Shown piece after piece: positions 1-8,978 of a DNA stretch of 64,000 bases. The notes under the pieces are model-generated. The model did not search any database. It saw nothing but the letters and a program-made list of their open reading frames with translations, and was not told where the DNA came from. The position numbers and the translations under genes are program-made. Location: NCBI GenBank assembly GCA_965243255.1, contig CBDEUH010000004.1:2480001-2544000 (forward strand), written 5' to 3'. The first letter of the stretch is position 1; every line of letters starts with the position of its first letter. The DNA comes from Bin87 sp965243255 (GTDB lineage Bacteria > Chloroflexota > Dehalococcoidia > Lucifugimonadales > UBA3495).

Positions 1-2999
1 AAGGATTCAACCGGTACCCAATGTCCCTCAAGGTTCAGCCAATGGCCAGTGTCATTCCAAATACGACTAGGATAAACGGGTAATAGGCGCCGGATGCGTC
101 TCGTCTGGGCGTCAGTTAGCTTGCCGCTGGAAGGCAAGCCCTGCAACCACTCAATCTCCATATCAGCCGTCGGACGTTCCGCCACTCCTATCTTTCGCCA
201 AATAGCTAGTGTCCTTAGTGAAGGATGGATGAGCACTGCTTCTGGCAATTCGTCTTCGTCCGAGCTGAGGAAGACTTCATCGGTTTTCGCCCATTCGCCC
301 TGATCGGTGAGGATCAACCTTTCGCTGGTGAACGCAGTCTTGATTTCTTGAACTTCTTGCGTGGAACACCGGTCGAATAGCTGGTCGAGGGAGTGGCACC
401 ACTTTTGCACTTCAGGCAGAAGCGGGGTGTTGCTGCCGGCCAACGCCAGGAGCCGTTCCAAGAGCCGCTCCGGTCCCGTGGGTTTATCACGAACTCCCAG
501 CAAAGCCAACAAGGGCCTGGTCGCCTCAGTGTCCAAGTCTGCCTTGACGAAAGGTTCAACGCCCAGCAGAGGCTCCGTTGCGGGCGTGCGCCTGAATAGC
601 TCCGCCGGTTGACGGGGCTGTCCCCAGGTGTCTGTAAGGCAGGGCAGGTCGCGGAACCGGATAATCCAGTCAGGCAATAAGGGTTCCTGAGTTACATAGT
701 GCATCCAAGTGTTACCCAACTGGGCTGCTCGGGCGGAAATGGCACCAGACCAATACGACGACGGTTGCTCCAAAATGCGATTCATCAGCGCTGCCCAGAA
801 ATCGCCATTATCCTTGGCTAACGAATTCCAATGCTTCCAGTGGGTCGAATCAAAATCCCAGTCCGCAATCGAAAAGTTGTCGCGCTTGTAGTGAAAATAG
901 GGTTTCCCCTCGAACCCACGCCGTCGCAAATCTCTCGTCAGACCTGCTCTGCTCCCTATGCGTCTAGTGATTTGTTCAAGCGGGACGAAAGTGCGGAGGC
1001 TGCTTCCGGGCGATATTATCCACCGCCGCCATTCATCGAAGGAGCACGTTTCAGAAGGATTGGCGTAGGCGTCATGTAGAACGTTCTTCTCGTACCAATC
1101 TGCATCTACGAACATATCCAGGTCGTTTTCGATGTCAGTTAGAATTGGTCCAGGCGCTATTCCTTGACCCTGGGTAACGAATCGAAAACTGTCAGGGACG
1201 GCGCTTCCGAGCTTTGCGGCGATGTGAGTCAGCCGGACATAGTCCTGAACGTCATGCGGCAAGTCTGGAGCAAAGAAGGCATCCGCGACTTTGCTCAATA
1301 TTCGGTCCGCGTTTGTTGGGTCGGACAATCCTAAAGCTGAAATACACCTGAAGGCCACCTGAACCTGTTCCTCCAAAGCTTCGTCGCTGGCTGTTTCCGA
1401 AGTCCGACGATTTCCTGCCAAAAAGCGAGTCCAATTGGGGTCGAGTGTCAAAAGAAAGGGGCTGAGGAATTCCCAATCTTCGGGCTTGAGACCCCGCCTT
1501 TCGCCGATCCGAACGACCTCGTTGGCAGCGAAAAGGACCTCCTTGCCCTGTGCCGGCACAATACGCAGGTCACCGCGATAGGACCGTAGTCTGATTACCT
1601 CGTCTGATAGGTATTCCCATAGGCGCATCAGCTGCCGCCATGTTTCTGGACAGGGCAGGCGCTTGTACTTCAGCGTTTCTAAAACCTGGGACTTGCTCAA
1701 GGCCTGTATATGCTCCCGGTCGGTCAGCTTCTTCCGGTCCCGTGGGCTGATATGCCGGGACAGTATTGGCAAGTTACCCCTGCTGAAGTTGGCAGTGATT
1801 TGTGCCGGCGACCAGACGTCCAGCAGTTCGCTGGGTACTGCCAGGCATCTCCAGGAAGATTCCAGTTTCTTGGTTTCAGTCAGCAGAAACTTCGTGCCTT
1901 TAATCCTTGCGTCAAAGCCCTCCTCAACGATGGTTCCGCAACTCCCCTCGATGGTCCTGTCTTCGCGGTCTACGGCAGGGAGAAACCCGTATGCCTGACA
2001 TCGTTCCTCAATTGAAATGGATTTCTCGCCTACCAAGGCGAGCATTGCATCGGCTGCCAACTCGCCGGCTCGCTTCAATAGCCAGCTATTGGTCGGTGAC
2101 AGAACTGGGTCCTTGATCTTCATCCGCGCAGGGTCCTGAATAAAGGGAGCGTTGCAGGCGAAGGGAAGGTCAGTCATTACGCCTGTGGGAAGGACGACAT
2201 AAAGACGTCCTTCCATGCCAAGAACGATTTCAGCCCGGCACGGCGGAAAAGTCGTAGTATCATTCGGGGTCATGCGCTCTTCCTTGATCTCGTTCAGGGC
2301 ATCTTCGGGAAATTCCTCTTCGGATGAGCGAACCACAAGGTATTGATTGCCGGGCGTGTTCGATACCGACATCCACTCCGAACCCTCAAAAGGGCCGGTC
2401 CCTTGCGACTCCCACTTAATCTCCCGATCACCGAGCCGGAGGCAGCGGATGTTATTGAAGAACAAGAGTGAAGCCGGGCTTTCACTCCATTCTTGGAGGT
2501 TCTTGCCCAGTTCTTGCTGCACCCGTTTGCTTTGGATGACTACGCGGATTTCCGTACAGCCATCGGTTGGGCCAGCAGACTCGATCCACCTTGGTTCAGT
2601 GAACCTCTCCCTGTGGAAAGCGACTGAGAGCGTTGGCGAAACCAGGCGTACTTCGTCGCCCAAGCTGAAGGTGCTCTTGAATCCGACCCCTCTGAATCCA
2701 ATGGTATGCAGCGTCCGCTTGTTGGAGAAACCGAACCTGCACAGCGAGGCGAACTGCTCTTCGTCAAAATCATCCCCATTGTGGGAAAAAATGAACTCGC
2801 CGTTGTCAATTTTGACGGCTGCCTCCGTTGCGCCGGCGTCATCCGCGTTTTGCAGAAGCTCGGACACTACGTGACGAGGACTTTGGACTTGCCTGAACAG
2901 TTGATGCCATGGGCCAGCCAGTTCCGGGTCGCGCTCTAGTTGGTCCCATAGCTTTGATGCTCCGGCCCGTATGCTCTTGAAATATGCTGGTTGGCGCAT
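1..2999 (-). CDS. Sacsin-like GHKL ATPase, 3' end cut by window edge
   Basis: The minus frame beginning with ATG at 2999 is open without a stop to the window edge, at least 999 codons, so the C-terminus is missing. The N-terminus holds a GHKL (HSP90/sacsin-type) ATP-binding fold: the N-box SELLQNADDAG (about residues 46-56, with E47, N51 and D54), HNGDDF near 73-78 and the glycine lid GFRGVGFKS near 101-109. The rest was not recognised. The gene directly follows the helicase at 2999-6502: the helicase TAA and this ATG share one base (TAATG), implying translational coupling and a shared task. Proteins of this kind occur beside helicases in defence islands; an anti-phage role is inferred. The exact family beyond the ATPase domain is unknown. 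Confidence 0.85.
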   Translation of the reverse strand, partial: MRQPAYFKSIRAGASKLWDQLERDPELAGPWHQLFRQVQSPRHVVSELLQNADDAGATEAAVKIDNGEFIFSHNGDDFDEEQFASLCRFGFSNKRTLHTIGFRGVGFKSTFSLGDEVRLVSPTLSVAFHRERFTEPRWIESAGPTDGCTEIRVVIQSKRVQQELGKNLQEWSESPASLLFFNNIRCLRLGDREIKWESQGTGPFEGSEWMSVSNTPGNQYLVVRSSEEEFPEDALNEIKEERMTPNDTTTFPPCRAEIVLGMEGRLYVVLPTGVMTDLPFACNAPFIQDPARMKIKDPVLSPTNSWLLKRAGELAADAMLALVGEKSISIEERCQAYGFLPAVDREDRTIEGSCGTIVEEGFDARIKGTKFLLTETKKLESSWRCLAVPSELLDVWSPAQITANFSRGNLPILSRHISPRDRKKLTDREHIQALSKSQVLETLKYKRLPCPETWRQLMRLWEYLSDEVIRLRSYRGDLRIVPAQGKEVLFAANEVVRIGERRGLKPEDWEFLSPFLLTLDPNWTRFLAGNRRTSETASDEALEEQVQVAFRCISALGLSDPTNADRILSKVADAFFAPDLPHDVQDYVRLTHIAAKLGSAVPDSFRFVTQGQGIAPGPILTDIENDLDMFVDADWYEKNVLHDAYANPSETCSFDEWRRWIISPGSSLRTFVPLEQITRRIGSRAGLTRDLRRRGFEGKPYFHYKRDNFSIADWDFDSTHWKHWNSLAKDNGDFWAALMNRILEQPSSYWSGAISARAAQLGNTWMHYVTQEPLLPDWIIRFRDLPCLTDTWGQPRQPAELFRRTPATEPLLGVEPFVKADLDTEATRPLLALLGVRDKPTGPERLLERLLALAGSNTPLLPEVQKWCHSLDQLFDRCSTQEVQEIKTAFTSERLILTDQGEWAKTDEVFLSSDEDELPEAVLIHPSLRTLAIWRKIGVAERPTADMEIEWLQGLPSSGKLTDAQTRRIRRLLPVYPSRIWNDTGHWLNLEGHWVPVES

Positions 3000-5900
3000 T
3001 AGCTTGGCTCCTCAGATCGCGCCAGGAGTTGGGCGAAGTCATAGTTGACGCTGGTGACGCCGAAGTCCGGCTCGCTGCAGAAAGGCTCTCGTAGGTATCG
3101 AGTGCGGTGTCGAGTGCGGTGTCGACCTTCGGGCAGAAACTCTACCATAGCCAGGATGAAGTCTTCCGGCTTGTTTAGGGAGTAGAGAATCTCATTTCGG
3201 GTTACGGTGACCGTATCCGACCCCGCGGCCCGGCCTTTCACTTCAATGAACCGAAGCTTGCCTTCTCCGGGCACCCTGCTTTCAATGTCGTAACCTACTT
3301 TGTCCGCTTCGCGGTCTGTCGGATCGAATCCAAGACCTCGCTCGACCTCCATTACTATCTCTCTGGCTTTAGCAGCCACCGCTTGCCGGTCGGTTGAAGC
3401 CGCACCTGTGGATACCGGCCTTCCTGTCATGTCGGACAGCAGGCCCGCCGGTACAACCAAGAAACTGCCAAGTATCACTGGAGGCAAGGGAGATAGCTGC
3501 TTTTCGAGACGCAGTTCCTCAAGGCGTTTTTGGAGACGCTCCTGTAGCTCGAGTGAACGTTTATGGGCTTCATCAGAGTTTAGGGCGGCATTAAGCTTGC
3601 CGGTCTGTTCTTGCGCCTTCAATGTATCAGCACGGTGGTCCCAATAGTTGATTTCCTTGGTCAAGCGTTCCTTGACGGCCGTCTCGGTCTTGTCAATGTG
3701 GTCCAGTTTCTGGTCGCTGACTTCTTTCAAATGTCCTGGCACTACGTGAGCAATAGCGTAATTCCTCGCCTTGTTCTCTAGGTCTCCAGTCAACCAGGCA
3801 CACTCCGGGCGGGCCAGGATTTCATCGACATCGGGCTCTTTTTCCCCCAATGGACGGTAGTCGAGGTAAGGCGCATATTCTGGATGTCGGGAATTGCCGT
3901 CTGCATCTACTTCTACATACAACATGCGCTTGGAAACCACCCGGCGATCACCGGACCGGGTAGAGGTAGCGTCCTGTATGCCATGATCCAGGTAGAAGAG
4001 CACCTTTGGGGTCAAGGTAAAGTCTCTTTCGTCCACGAGGACTGCGCCCCGGCGAAGCAGGTCTCGATTCTGTTCCAGAATCAAGTCCGCCGTCGCGTCA
4101 AGCAAGGGATGGCCGGGGTAGACGAACGCTGCCAATGGCTGGTCCTGCGGCGCCTTCAGCGCTTTGTCGAAAACTATGCGCTCGTAACGGGGAAGAATGG
4201 ACCTGTTCCGGTTGCGAATGGTCGCCGGTACCTGTAATACTCTGTACCGGCGCGGTTCGTGCTCTCTGGCCCTGCCCCCTAACTGACGAAAAGCCTCTAG
4301 GAAGAAAGATTCGATGTAATGGGGTTGGAGCCGGCGGGCCTCGGCCCGTTCCATTTGTTCGCGTACCCGATGGACCCGGCTGGTATCCATGGCGTCGTGG
4401 ACCAGCGCCTTTTCCTCCCAAAGGTCCTTCAGGTATTCATGGTCGAAGGCATTATCGACCACTTGGGTAAGCCGACCTCTCACTTCAGGTTGCTCACCAT
4501 ATCTGACCGCATCAATTAGCAGTTCGCGCAGCGGCCTGCCCTCGAAATGGACCTTGCCAAGCACATCGAATACCTTGCCGCCCAGCGCATTTCGTGCTTC
4601 CTCAAGTTTCTCCAGCAGACGCTGGTATACTGCCCCCTCGCGCGTTTCTCGGGCGACTAGATTCCACAGGCGGCAAACTTCGGTTTGGCCGATGCGATGA
4701 ATACGACCGAATCGCTGTTCGATTCTGTTAGGGTTCCAAGGCAGGTCATAGTTGACCATGAGATGAGCTCGCTGCAAGTTGATGCCTTCTCCGGCAGCAT
4801 CGGTGGCGAGCAGTATCCGGACCTCAGGGTCAAGGATGAAGGAGTCCTGGGCCTTGGCGCGGTCTTCCCGTCTCATGCCTCCGTGAATGGAAACTATTAC
4901 GTCTTCCGTTCCTAACAGGGAGGCTATTTGGCGTTCCAGATACCGGAGGGTGTCGCGGTGTTCGGTAAATATCACCAGCTTTTGACCGCGCATGGAGGTG
5001 TCCGAGAACAGCTTCGCCAGTTCCCGCCACTTCGTGTCGCCGCCATTCCGACGAACTGCCAGAGCCAAAGCCTCCAAACGTCCCAAGGTGGCAATCTCAG
5101 CCTTGAGTTCTACGATGGTGCTGGCGGCGGTAGCGCGGTCCAGCAGCTCCCCTTCGATGTCCTCAACTTCATCATCGGGGGCTTCTTCGAGGTCTTCGAT
5201 ATTCTCATCATCCAGGTCGGTCACCGCCCTATCGAGAGCGCTTTCAACATCGCCGCGGCGCTGCAACGCCTCAAGCTCCAGCAGTGTATTTTCCAATCTC
5301 TGGCGGCGGCGGCGTAAGGACTGGTAAATGGCTTCCGGCGATGACGCCAAGCGGCGTTGGAGGATGGTAAGAGCAAACCCCACGTTCCCGGCGCGCTTAT
5401 TGTTTTGCAAGGCCGCTGCGCGGTTGAATTCCTCACTCACATATTTGGTCACGTCATCGTAGAGGCTCTTCTCGCCATCCGACAATTGATAGGGGACGGT
5501 TTCTGCGATACGCTCAGGCAACAATGGAGTGTTGTCAAATTTGACCAGTTCTTCTTTAGTCACCCGGCGCATCAGGTCCGAAACGTCGGTTGTATGCACG
5601 CCATCCCTAAAGCGCCCTTCGAAGCGGTCGCCGTCGAGAAGGGCCATAAATAGTTGAAAATCTGCCTCTTTCCCATTGTGTGGCGTGGCCGTCATCAGCA
5701 GGAAATGGCGTGTCAGGTTGGACAGAAATTTCCCCAGCCGGTAGCGCTTGGTGTAGTTGATCTCCCCGCCAAAGAAGGTAGCCGACATTTTGTGGGCTTC
5801 ATCGCAAACAATCAGGTCCCACCGGCAATCAGGAGTGGCCAGTTTAGTCTGCACGTTTTCATCGCGCGCTAACTTGTCCAATCGGCCGATCGCTAAATCG

Positions 5901-6502
5901 GTCTCCAGGAACCAATTGCCAGTTCGAGACGCTTCCAATTTGTCGTTGGTAAGGATGTCGAAAGGCAAACCGAACCGCTCGTGCAATTCGTCCTGCCACT
6001 GCTCGACGAGATTCCCCGGACAAACTACGAGGCATCTTTGCAGGTCCCCGCGAGCGATGAGTTCCTTGATTAGAAGTCCCGCCATGATCGTCTTGCCGGC
6101 GCCCGGGTCGTCCGCCAGCAAGAATCTCAAGGGCTGCCGCTCAATCATTGATTCGTAGACTGCCGTAATCTGGTGGGGCAATGGCTCCACCTCTGACGTA
6201 TGGACGGCCAGGACCGGGTCGAACAGGTGGGCCAGCTTAATCCGGTTAGCCTCCGAGACAAGGCGAAATAATTTCCCATCTCCGTCAAAGCTCCATGGAC
6301 GGCCCTGCTCCGCAACCTCAATCCGAGATTCGGAGTCTCGAAAGAGAATCTCTTCTCCGAGTTGGCCAGTAGGGGTTCTATAGGTAAGAGTAACGACATC
6401 GGCCCCGTGCCACTGTACGGTGACCACTGTGACCGAAGAGCCTGGTAGAACACCCCTTACAGTGGCATCGGGTTTTAGGTCTTCGAGTCTGCTGCTGAAC
6501 AT
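2999..6502 (-). CDS. SNF2/RapA-like SF2 helicase with C-terminal DUF3883-like domain
   Basis: This 1167-residue protein begins with a small beta-rich N-terminal region, followed by a SNF2-type helicase. Walker A is DPGAGKTIM (about 132-140), the Walker B box is DEAH (234-237), and motif III is TATPH (271-275). The C-terminal helicase lobe carries DAAGEGINLQ and QRFGRIHRIGQ. A charged helical region is followed by a C-terminal segment with RFIEVKGRA, resembling DUF3883 and the PD-(D/E)XK nuclease fold. It is the first gene of an operon with the sacsin-like ATPase, which it overlaps by one base. DISARM DrmD is a comparable helicase, but no other DISARM gene is visible. A role in sensing or degrading foreign DNA is inferred. 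Confidence 0.85.
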   Translation of the reverse strand: MFSSRLEDLKPDATVRGVLPGSSVTVVTVQWHGADVVTLTYRTPTGQLGEEILFRDSESRIEVAEQGRPWSFDGDGKLFRLVSEANRIKLAHLFDPVLAVHTSEVEPLPHQITAVYESMIERQPLRFLLADDPGAGKTIMAGLLIKELIARGDLQRCLVVCPGNLVEQWQDELHERFGLPFDILTNDKLEASRTGNWFLETDLAIGRLDKLARDENVQTKLATPDCRWDLIVCDEAHKMSATFFGGEINYTKRYRLGKFLSNLTRHFLLMTATPHNGKEADFQLFMALLDGDRFEGRFRDGVHTTDVSDLMRRVTKEELVKFDNTPLLPERIAETVPYQLSDGEKSLYDDVTKYVSEEFNRAAALQNNKRAGNVGFALTILQRRLASSPEAIYQSLRRRRQRLENTLLELEALQRRGDVESALDRAVTDLDDENIEDLEEAPDDEVEDIEGELLDRATAASTIVELKAEIATLGRLEALALAVRRNGGDTKWRELAKLFSDTSMRGQKLVIFTEHRDTLRYLERQIASLLGTEDVIVSIHGGMRREDRAKAQDSFILDPEVRILLATDAAGEGINLQRAHLMVNYDLPWNPNRIEQRFGRIHRIGQTEVCRLWNLVARETREGAVYQRLLEKLEEARNALGGKVFDVLGKVHFEGRPLRELLIDAVRYGEQPEVRGRLTQVVDNAFDHEYLKDLWEEKALVHDAMDTSRVHRVREQMERAEARRLQPHYIESFFLEAFRQLGGRAREHEPRRYRVLQVPATIRNRNRSILPRYERIVFDKALKAPQDQPLAAFVYPGHPLLDATADLILEQNRDLLRRGAVLVDERDFTLTPKVLFYLDHGIQDATSTRSGDRRVVSKRMLYVEVDADGNSRHPEYAPYLDYRPLGEKEPDVDEILARPECAWLTGDLENKARNYAIAHVVPGHLKEVSDQKLDHIDKTETAVKERLTKEINYWDHRADTLKAQEQTGKLNAALNSDEAHKRSLELQERLQKRLEELRLEKQLSPLPPVILGSFLVVPAGLLSDMTGRPVSTGAASTDRQAVAAKAREIVMEVERGLGFDPTDREADKVGYDIESRVPGEGKLRFIEVKGRAAGSDTVTVTRNEILYSLNKPEDFILAMVEFLPEGRHRTRHRTRYLREPFCSEPDFGVTSVNYDFAQLLARSEEPS

Positions 6503-6974
6503 CTTGTCATCCTCTGCTGATTTCCGGCGCGGCCATCACGATATGAGACTTGATGATAACGATGGACATATCCCGGTTTGTCGTCGCCGGGTGAGTGCAA
6601 GCGAGTATCACAATGAATCGATTAGCCGTTCACCGACGCCGGGGATTATCCGCACCCCAACCCGCTCAGTCAAGGCCATAACGATAACATCATCGTAATG
6701 TAACTGTGTTAACAACACGACAACGTTAGCCGGTCTGCCGGGGGCGCGCTCGCAGCGCCGGGCAGAGCCGACCATCGGCCGACGGGCCAGGGCAACGGAA
6801 CCGACATTCAGCGCCGGCTATGCCGGTTCAGGCGCAGCGGTTCGAGATTCTTGGCGGCTCCGGCATGGCCGGGGCGGCGGCACGGCGCGATTCCCATGCC
6901 CACTCCGACGCGTCAAAGTGCAATCCCTGCCGGCCGTTTCCCGCCAAGCGCGCCCTGAAAGGAGAAATGGAAAG

Positions 6975-6989
6975 ATTGTATTCTGCAAT
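6975..6989. promoter_or_regulatory. Outlying dyad of the TTGCA family
   Basis: ATTGTATTCTGCAAT is an interrupted palindrome with the same half-sites as the cluster further right, but with a 3-base spacer. More single TTGCA half-sites lie at about 7083-7096 and 7106-7110. Confidence 0.4.
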
Positions 6990-7516
6990 CCAGGGGCGAT
7001 TCCCTACTGGGACCGGGGCATTTGGAGCAGCGGCGCAGGGATTTCCCACCGGGGAATTTACTGCGGGTCTATGGCCACTTTATTGCAGAGATTGCACTGC
7101 CGTGATTGCAGTTTTGGCCCATGATGCGGCCTGTGTACGACCACGATGAACCCGTACTGGCGGTGGACTGGGACCCCGGGACGGAGACGGACGCGCCCCA
7201 TCGGACTGTTTCCTGCCCGACCTGTGGGAAGTCCTGGCGGGTCAACCGGGTGTGTTGGTGGTTACCGCCGGCGCCATCGGGCGCATTGCCGTCCGGGCGG
7301 CGACAGCTGCGATGCCGGGAGCGGGAAGTACGCGGGTGGATTTCTGCGGCGCCAGCGGCGGCGGCGAACCCGACCATCTCGGCCTTGTCGTCCGTGACCT
7401 GGAGGGCGGTTGCAGCCACAAGGATACAGAGCCTTCCACCGCCGGCGCCCGGTCGGGCTGCCTCGCATCCGGCCGTGAAATCACCCCTCCGGGACCCGAC
7501 CAGGGCCGGATTTGAC

Positions 7517-7534
7517 GTCATACCCGTGTACAGG
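7517..7534. repeat. 18-base direct repeat, copy 1
   Basis: GTCATACCCGTGTACAGG occurs identically at 7892-7909, and a degenerate version (CCCGTGCAGGG) lies at about 8038-8048. Each copy is followed within 4-13 bases by a TTGYA dyad, so the repeat is part of a larger module. Confidence 0.75.
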
Positions 7535-7546
7535 AATTAGCGCCAG

Positions 7547-7560
7547 TTGTAGAAATGCAA
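7547..7560. promoter_or_regulatory. Operator-like dyad TTGTA-GAAA-TGCAA
   Basis: This is an inverted repeat with 5-base arms and a 4-base spacer, one mismatch from the perfect copy at 8108-8121. It lies 12 bases after the 18-base repeat. It is inferred to bind a regulator, possibly the HTH protein encoded at 8139. Confidence 0.55.
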
Positions 7561-7653
7561 GCCGCCGCCATTCTGAACTTGAAACGGGCGAAAATCGGTG
7601 TCCCAGGGCCGGTTTTGAGAGCTATCCCGAGTAAGGTACGGTTCCGGCCCCAC

Positions 7654-7667
7654 TTGTATTTCTGCAA
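7654..7667. promoter_or_regulatory. Operator-like dyad (reverse orientation)
   Basis: TTGTATTTCTGCAA, read on the other strand, is TTGCA-GAAA-TACAA: the same arms and the same GAAA spacer as the perfect site, with one mismatch. Confidence 0.5.
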
Positions 7668-7891
7668 GTTAGTTTCCAGGGTCAGCCGGGCCGGCATGGG
7701 GACGGCGGCGCTGGGCCCGGAGGGTCTCCTTCCGCCGGTGTCGGCGGCGTAACCGCCAGGACCGGGGCGCTCCAACTCAGCGATTCCGGCTCACCCTGAC
7801 GACGGCTCTGGTGGTCGGGCGTGATTCCCCATAGATGGTGTCGTGCGCGTCACCCCATATAGGGCATGGGATTTGGACAGGCCGGTGTGGT

Positions 7892-7909
7892 GTCATACCC
7901 GTGTACAGG
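7892..7909. repeat. 18-base direct repeat, copy 2
   Basis: Identical to 7517-7534 and followed 13 bases later by the dyad at 7923. The two copies are 375 bases apart. Confidence 0.75.
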
Positions 7910-7922
7910 GATTTGAGGTTGG

Positions 7923-7936
7923 TTGCAAAAAGTCAA
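7923..7936. promoter_or_regulatory. Operator-like dyad TTGCA-AAAA-GTCAA
   Basis: The left arm is perfect; the right arm is the variant GTCAA, also used at 8052-8065. The following sequence contains AAATCGGGGGC, which recurs after the third module. Confidence 0.5.
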
Positions 7937-8051
7937 TCGCCGTCCGGTTGAACCTGAAATCGGGGGCAATCACCCCCTATCGGACGGTTTTGGCGAACAC
8001 TTTGGTTCCAGGGCAGCTTCCAGCGCCTGTGGACAGTCCCGTGCAGGGAAA

Positions 8052-8065
8052 TTGCAGAAAGTCAA
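8052..8065. promoter_or_regulatory. Operator-like dyad TTGCA-GAAA-GTCAA
   Basis: Third member of the module series, preceded by the degenerate CCCGTGCAGGG and followed by AAATCGGGGGC. It lies about 20 bases upstream of a consensus -35 hexamer TTGACA at 8086-8091. Confidence 0.55.
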
Positions 8066-8085
8066 TCGGGAAAATCGGGGGCGGG

Positions 8086-8121
8086 TTGACAGCGCCCCGT
8101 TGCAGAGTTGCAGAAATGCAA
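8086..8121 (+). promoter_or_regulatory. Promoter with overlapping perfect TTGCA-GAAA-TGCAA operator
   Basis: A perfect -35 hexamer TTGACA lies at 8086-8091. The perfect dyad TTGCAGAAATGCAA (8108-8121) covers the place where the -10 element would fall and ends 4 bases before the ribosome binding site GGAGG (8126-8130) of the HTH gene. An extra half-site begins at 8100. The layout fits autorepression of the downstream regulator; this is inference. Confidence 0.5.
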
Positions 8122-8138
8122 TCCGGGAGGTCGAGAGC

Positions 8139-8978
8139 ATGAGTGGAACGGAACAGGAGCAGTACCCGGCCAGCAGCCGGAGCGTGGCGAGCCTGCGGGA
8201 GGTGCGGCTCCTGGCGTTGCTGCGGGACGTGGTGGCGGAGCAGGGCAAGGTGAAGGCGGCGGCGGTCCTGGGGGTCAGCTACCGCACCCTGTCTCGCGCG
8301 GAGGGTTCCGGCCGGTTGACCCCGCGCCTGGCCGACGCCCTGGAGAGCCACCTGGTGCGGGGCGGCGGGACGGCGGCGGCCACCCAGCGGCGTAAGGTAG
8401 GCGAGTTGGGCGAAAGTGTCGAATTGTTGCAGCGGGCGCTGGCGGAAGAGCGGACGGTCAGCGAGGCACAGGCCCGTGCTCTGGTGGAACTGGAGGGTCG
8501 CGTGGCGGCGCTGGAGGCGGCGGTGAGCGGTGCGTCAGCGGCACGTTCGGCGAATTCATCGGCGGGCCGCGCGTCGGAGGTGCAGCCGGGCAGTCCAGCA
8601 CCGTCGGTAGCTCCTTCGGTCCAGCGGCCCAGGCGGGTTTATCCCGACCTGGTTACCGCCCAGGCGGAACCCGGCGAGGAGCTGGTGTACGGCGACGCGG
8701 CCACGGCGGTGATTATTCAATGGCGCGAGGCCCGGGACGCGGTGGGCAAGCCCAAGGATGCCCTGGACCGGCTGAACGCCCGTCAGCGTTGGTACGAGCT
8801 GGAGATTGAACTGATCGAGACGCACGAACTCACCCTGCCCCCGGCGACGCGTTCCTGGGACTGGGGCGACCGGCGGCAGGAAGTCCGGCGCCGGAACGAG
8901 GCCCTGGACGAAATCATGGTGGACCGCAAGTTGCTCAAGCTGCGCTGCTTTCTCACCCTGGGACTGTGGCGGAAGTAG
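8139..8978 (+). CDS. HTH and coiled-coil DNA-binding protein, candidate autoregulator
   Basis: This 279-residue protein starts at ATG 8139, chosen because GGAGG precedes it by 8 bases; a longer frame upstream runs through the operator sites and is less likely. Residues about 20-70 form a helix-turn-helix (KVKAAAVLGVSYRTL). Residues 85-130 are heptad-rich and probably a coiled coil for dimerisation, then comes an Ala/Ser/Pro-rich linker. The C-terminal 120 residues are charged and helical, with no recognised domain. The dyad cluster directly upstream suggests that it controls its own transcription. No family name is assigned. Confidence 0.75.
   Translation: MSGTEQEQYPASSRSVASLREVRLLALLRDVVAEQGKVKAAAVLGVSYRTLSRAEGSGRLTPRLADALESHLVRGGGTAAATQRRKVGELGESVELLQRALAEERTVSEAQARALVELEGRVAALEAAVSGASAARSANSSAGRASEVQPGSPAPSVAPSVQRPRRVYPDLVTAQAEPGEELVYGDAATAVIIQWREARDAVGKPKDALDRLNARQRWYELEIELIETHELTLPPATRSWDWGDRRQEVRRRNEALDEIMVDRKLLKLRCFLTLGLWRK

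Larger units (their letters stand above)
6503..8138. other. 1.6 kb GC-rich stretch without a convincing gene
   Basis: No reading frame here has a plausible start, ribosome binding site and protein-like sequence. The left 250 bases should hold the promoter of the helicase operon, which reads leftwards. From about 6919 to 8121 the region carries many TTGCA/TGCAA half-sites and a triplicated longer module, described separately. A short frame starting near 7121 encodes a CPTCGKSW motif but looks degraded. The stretch ends at the ribosome binding site of the HTH gene at 8139. Confidence 0.6.

Noticed and set aside
1..6502. DISARM system
   Set aside because: A DrmD-like helicase alone is not enough; no DUF1998, PLD or methylase partner is next to it.
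7121..7540. Possible zinc-ribbon gene with CPTCGKSW
   Set aside because: The protein-like part is short, and coherent sequence continues in another frame; it may be a degraded gene but cannot be called.
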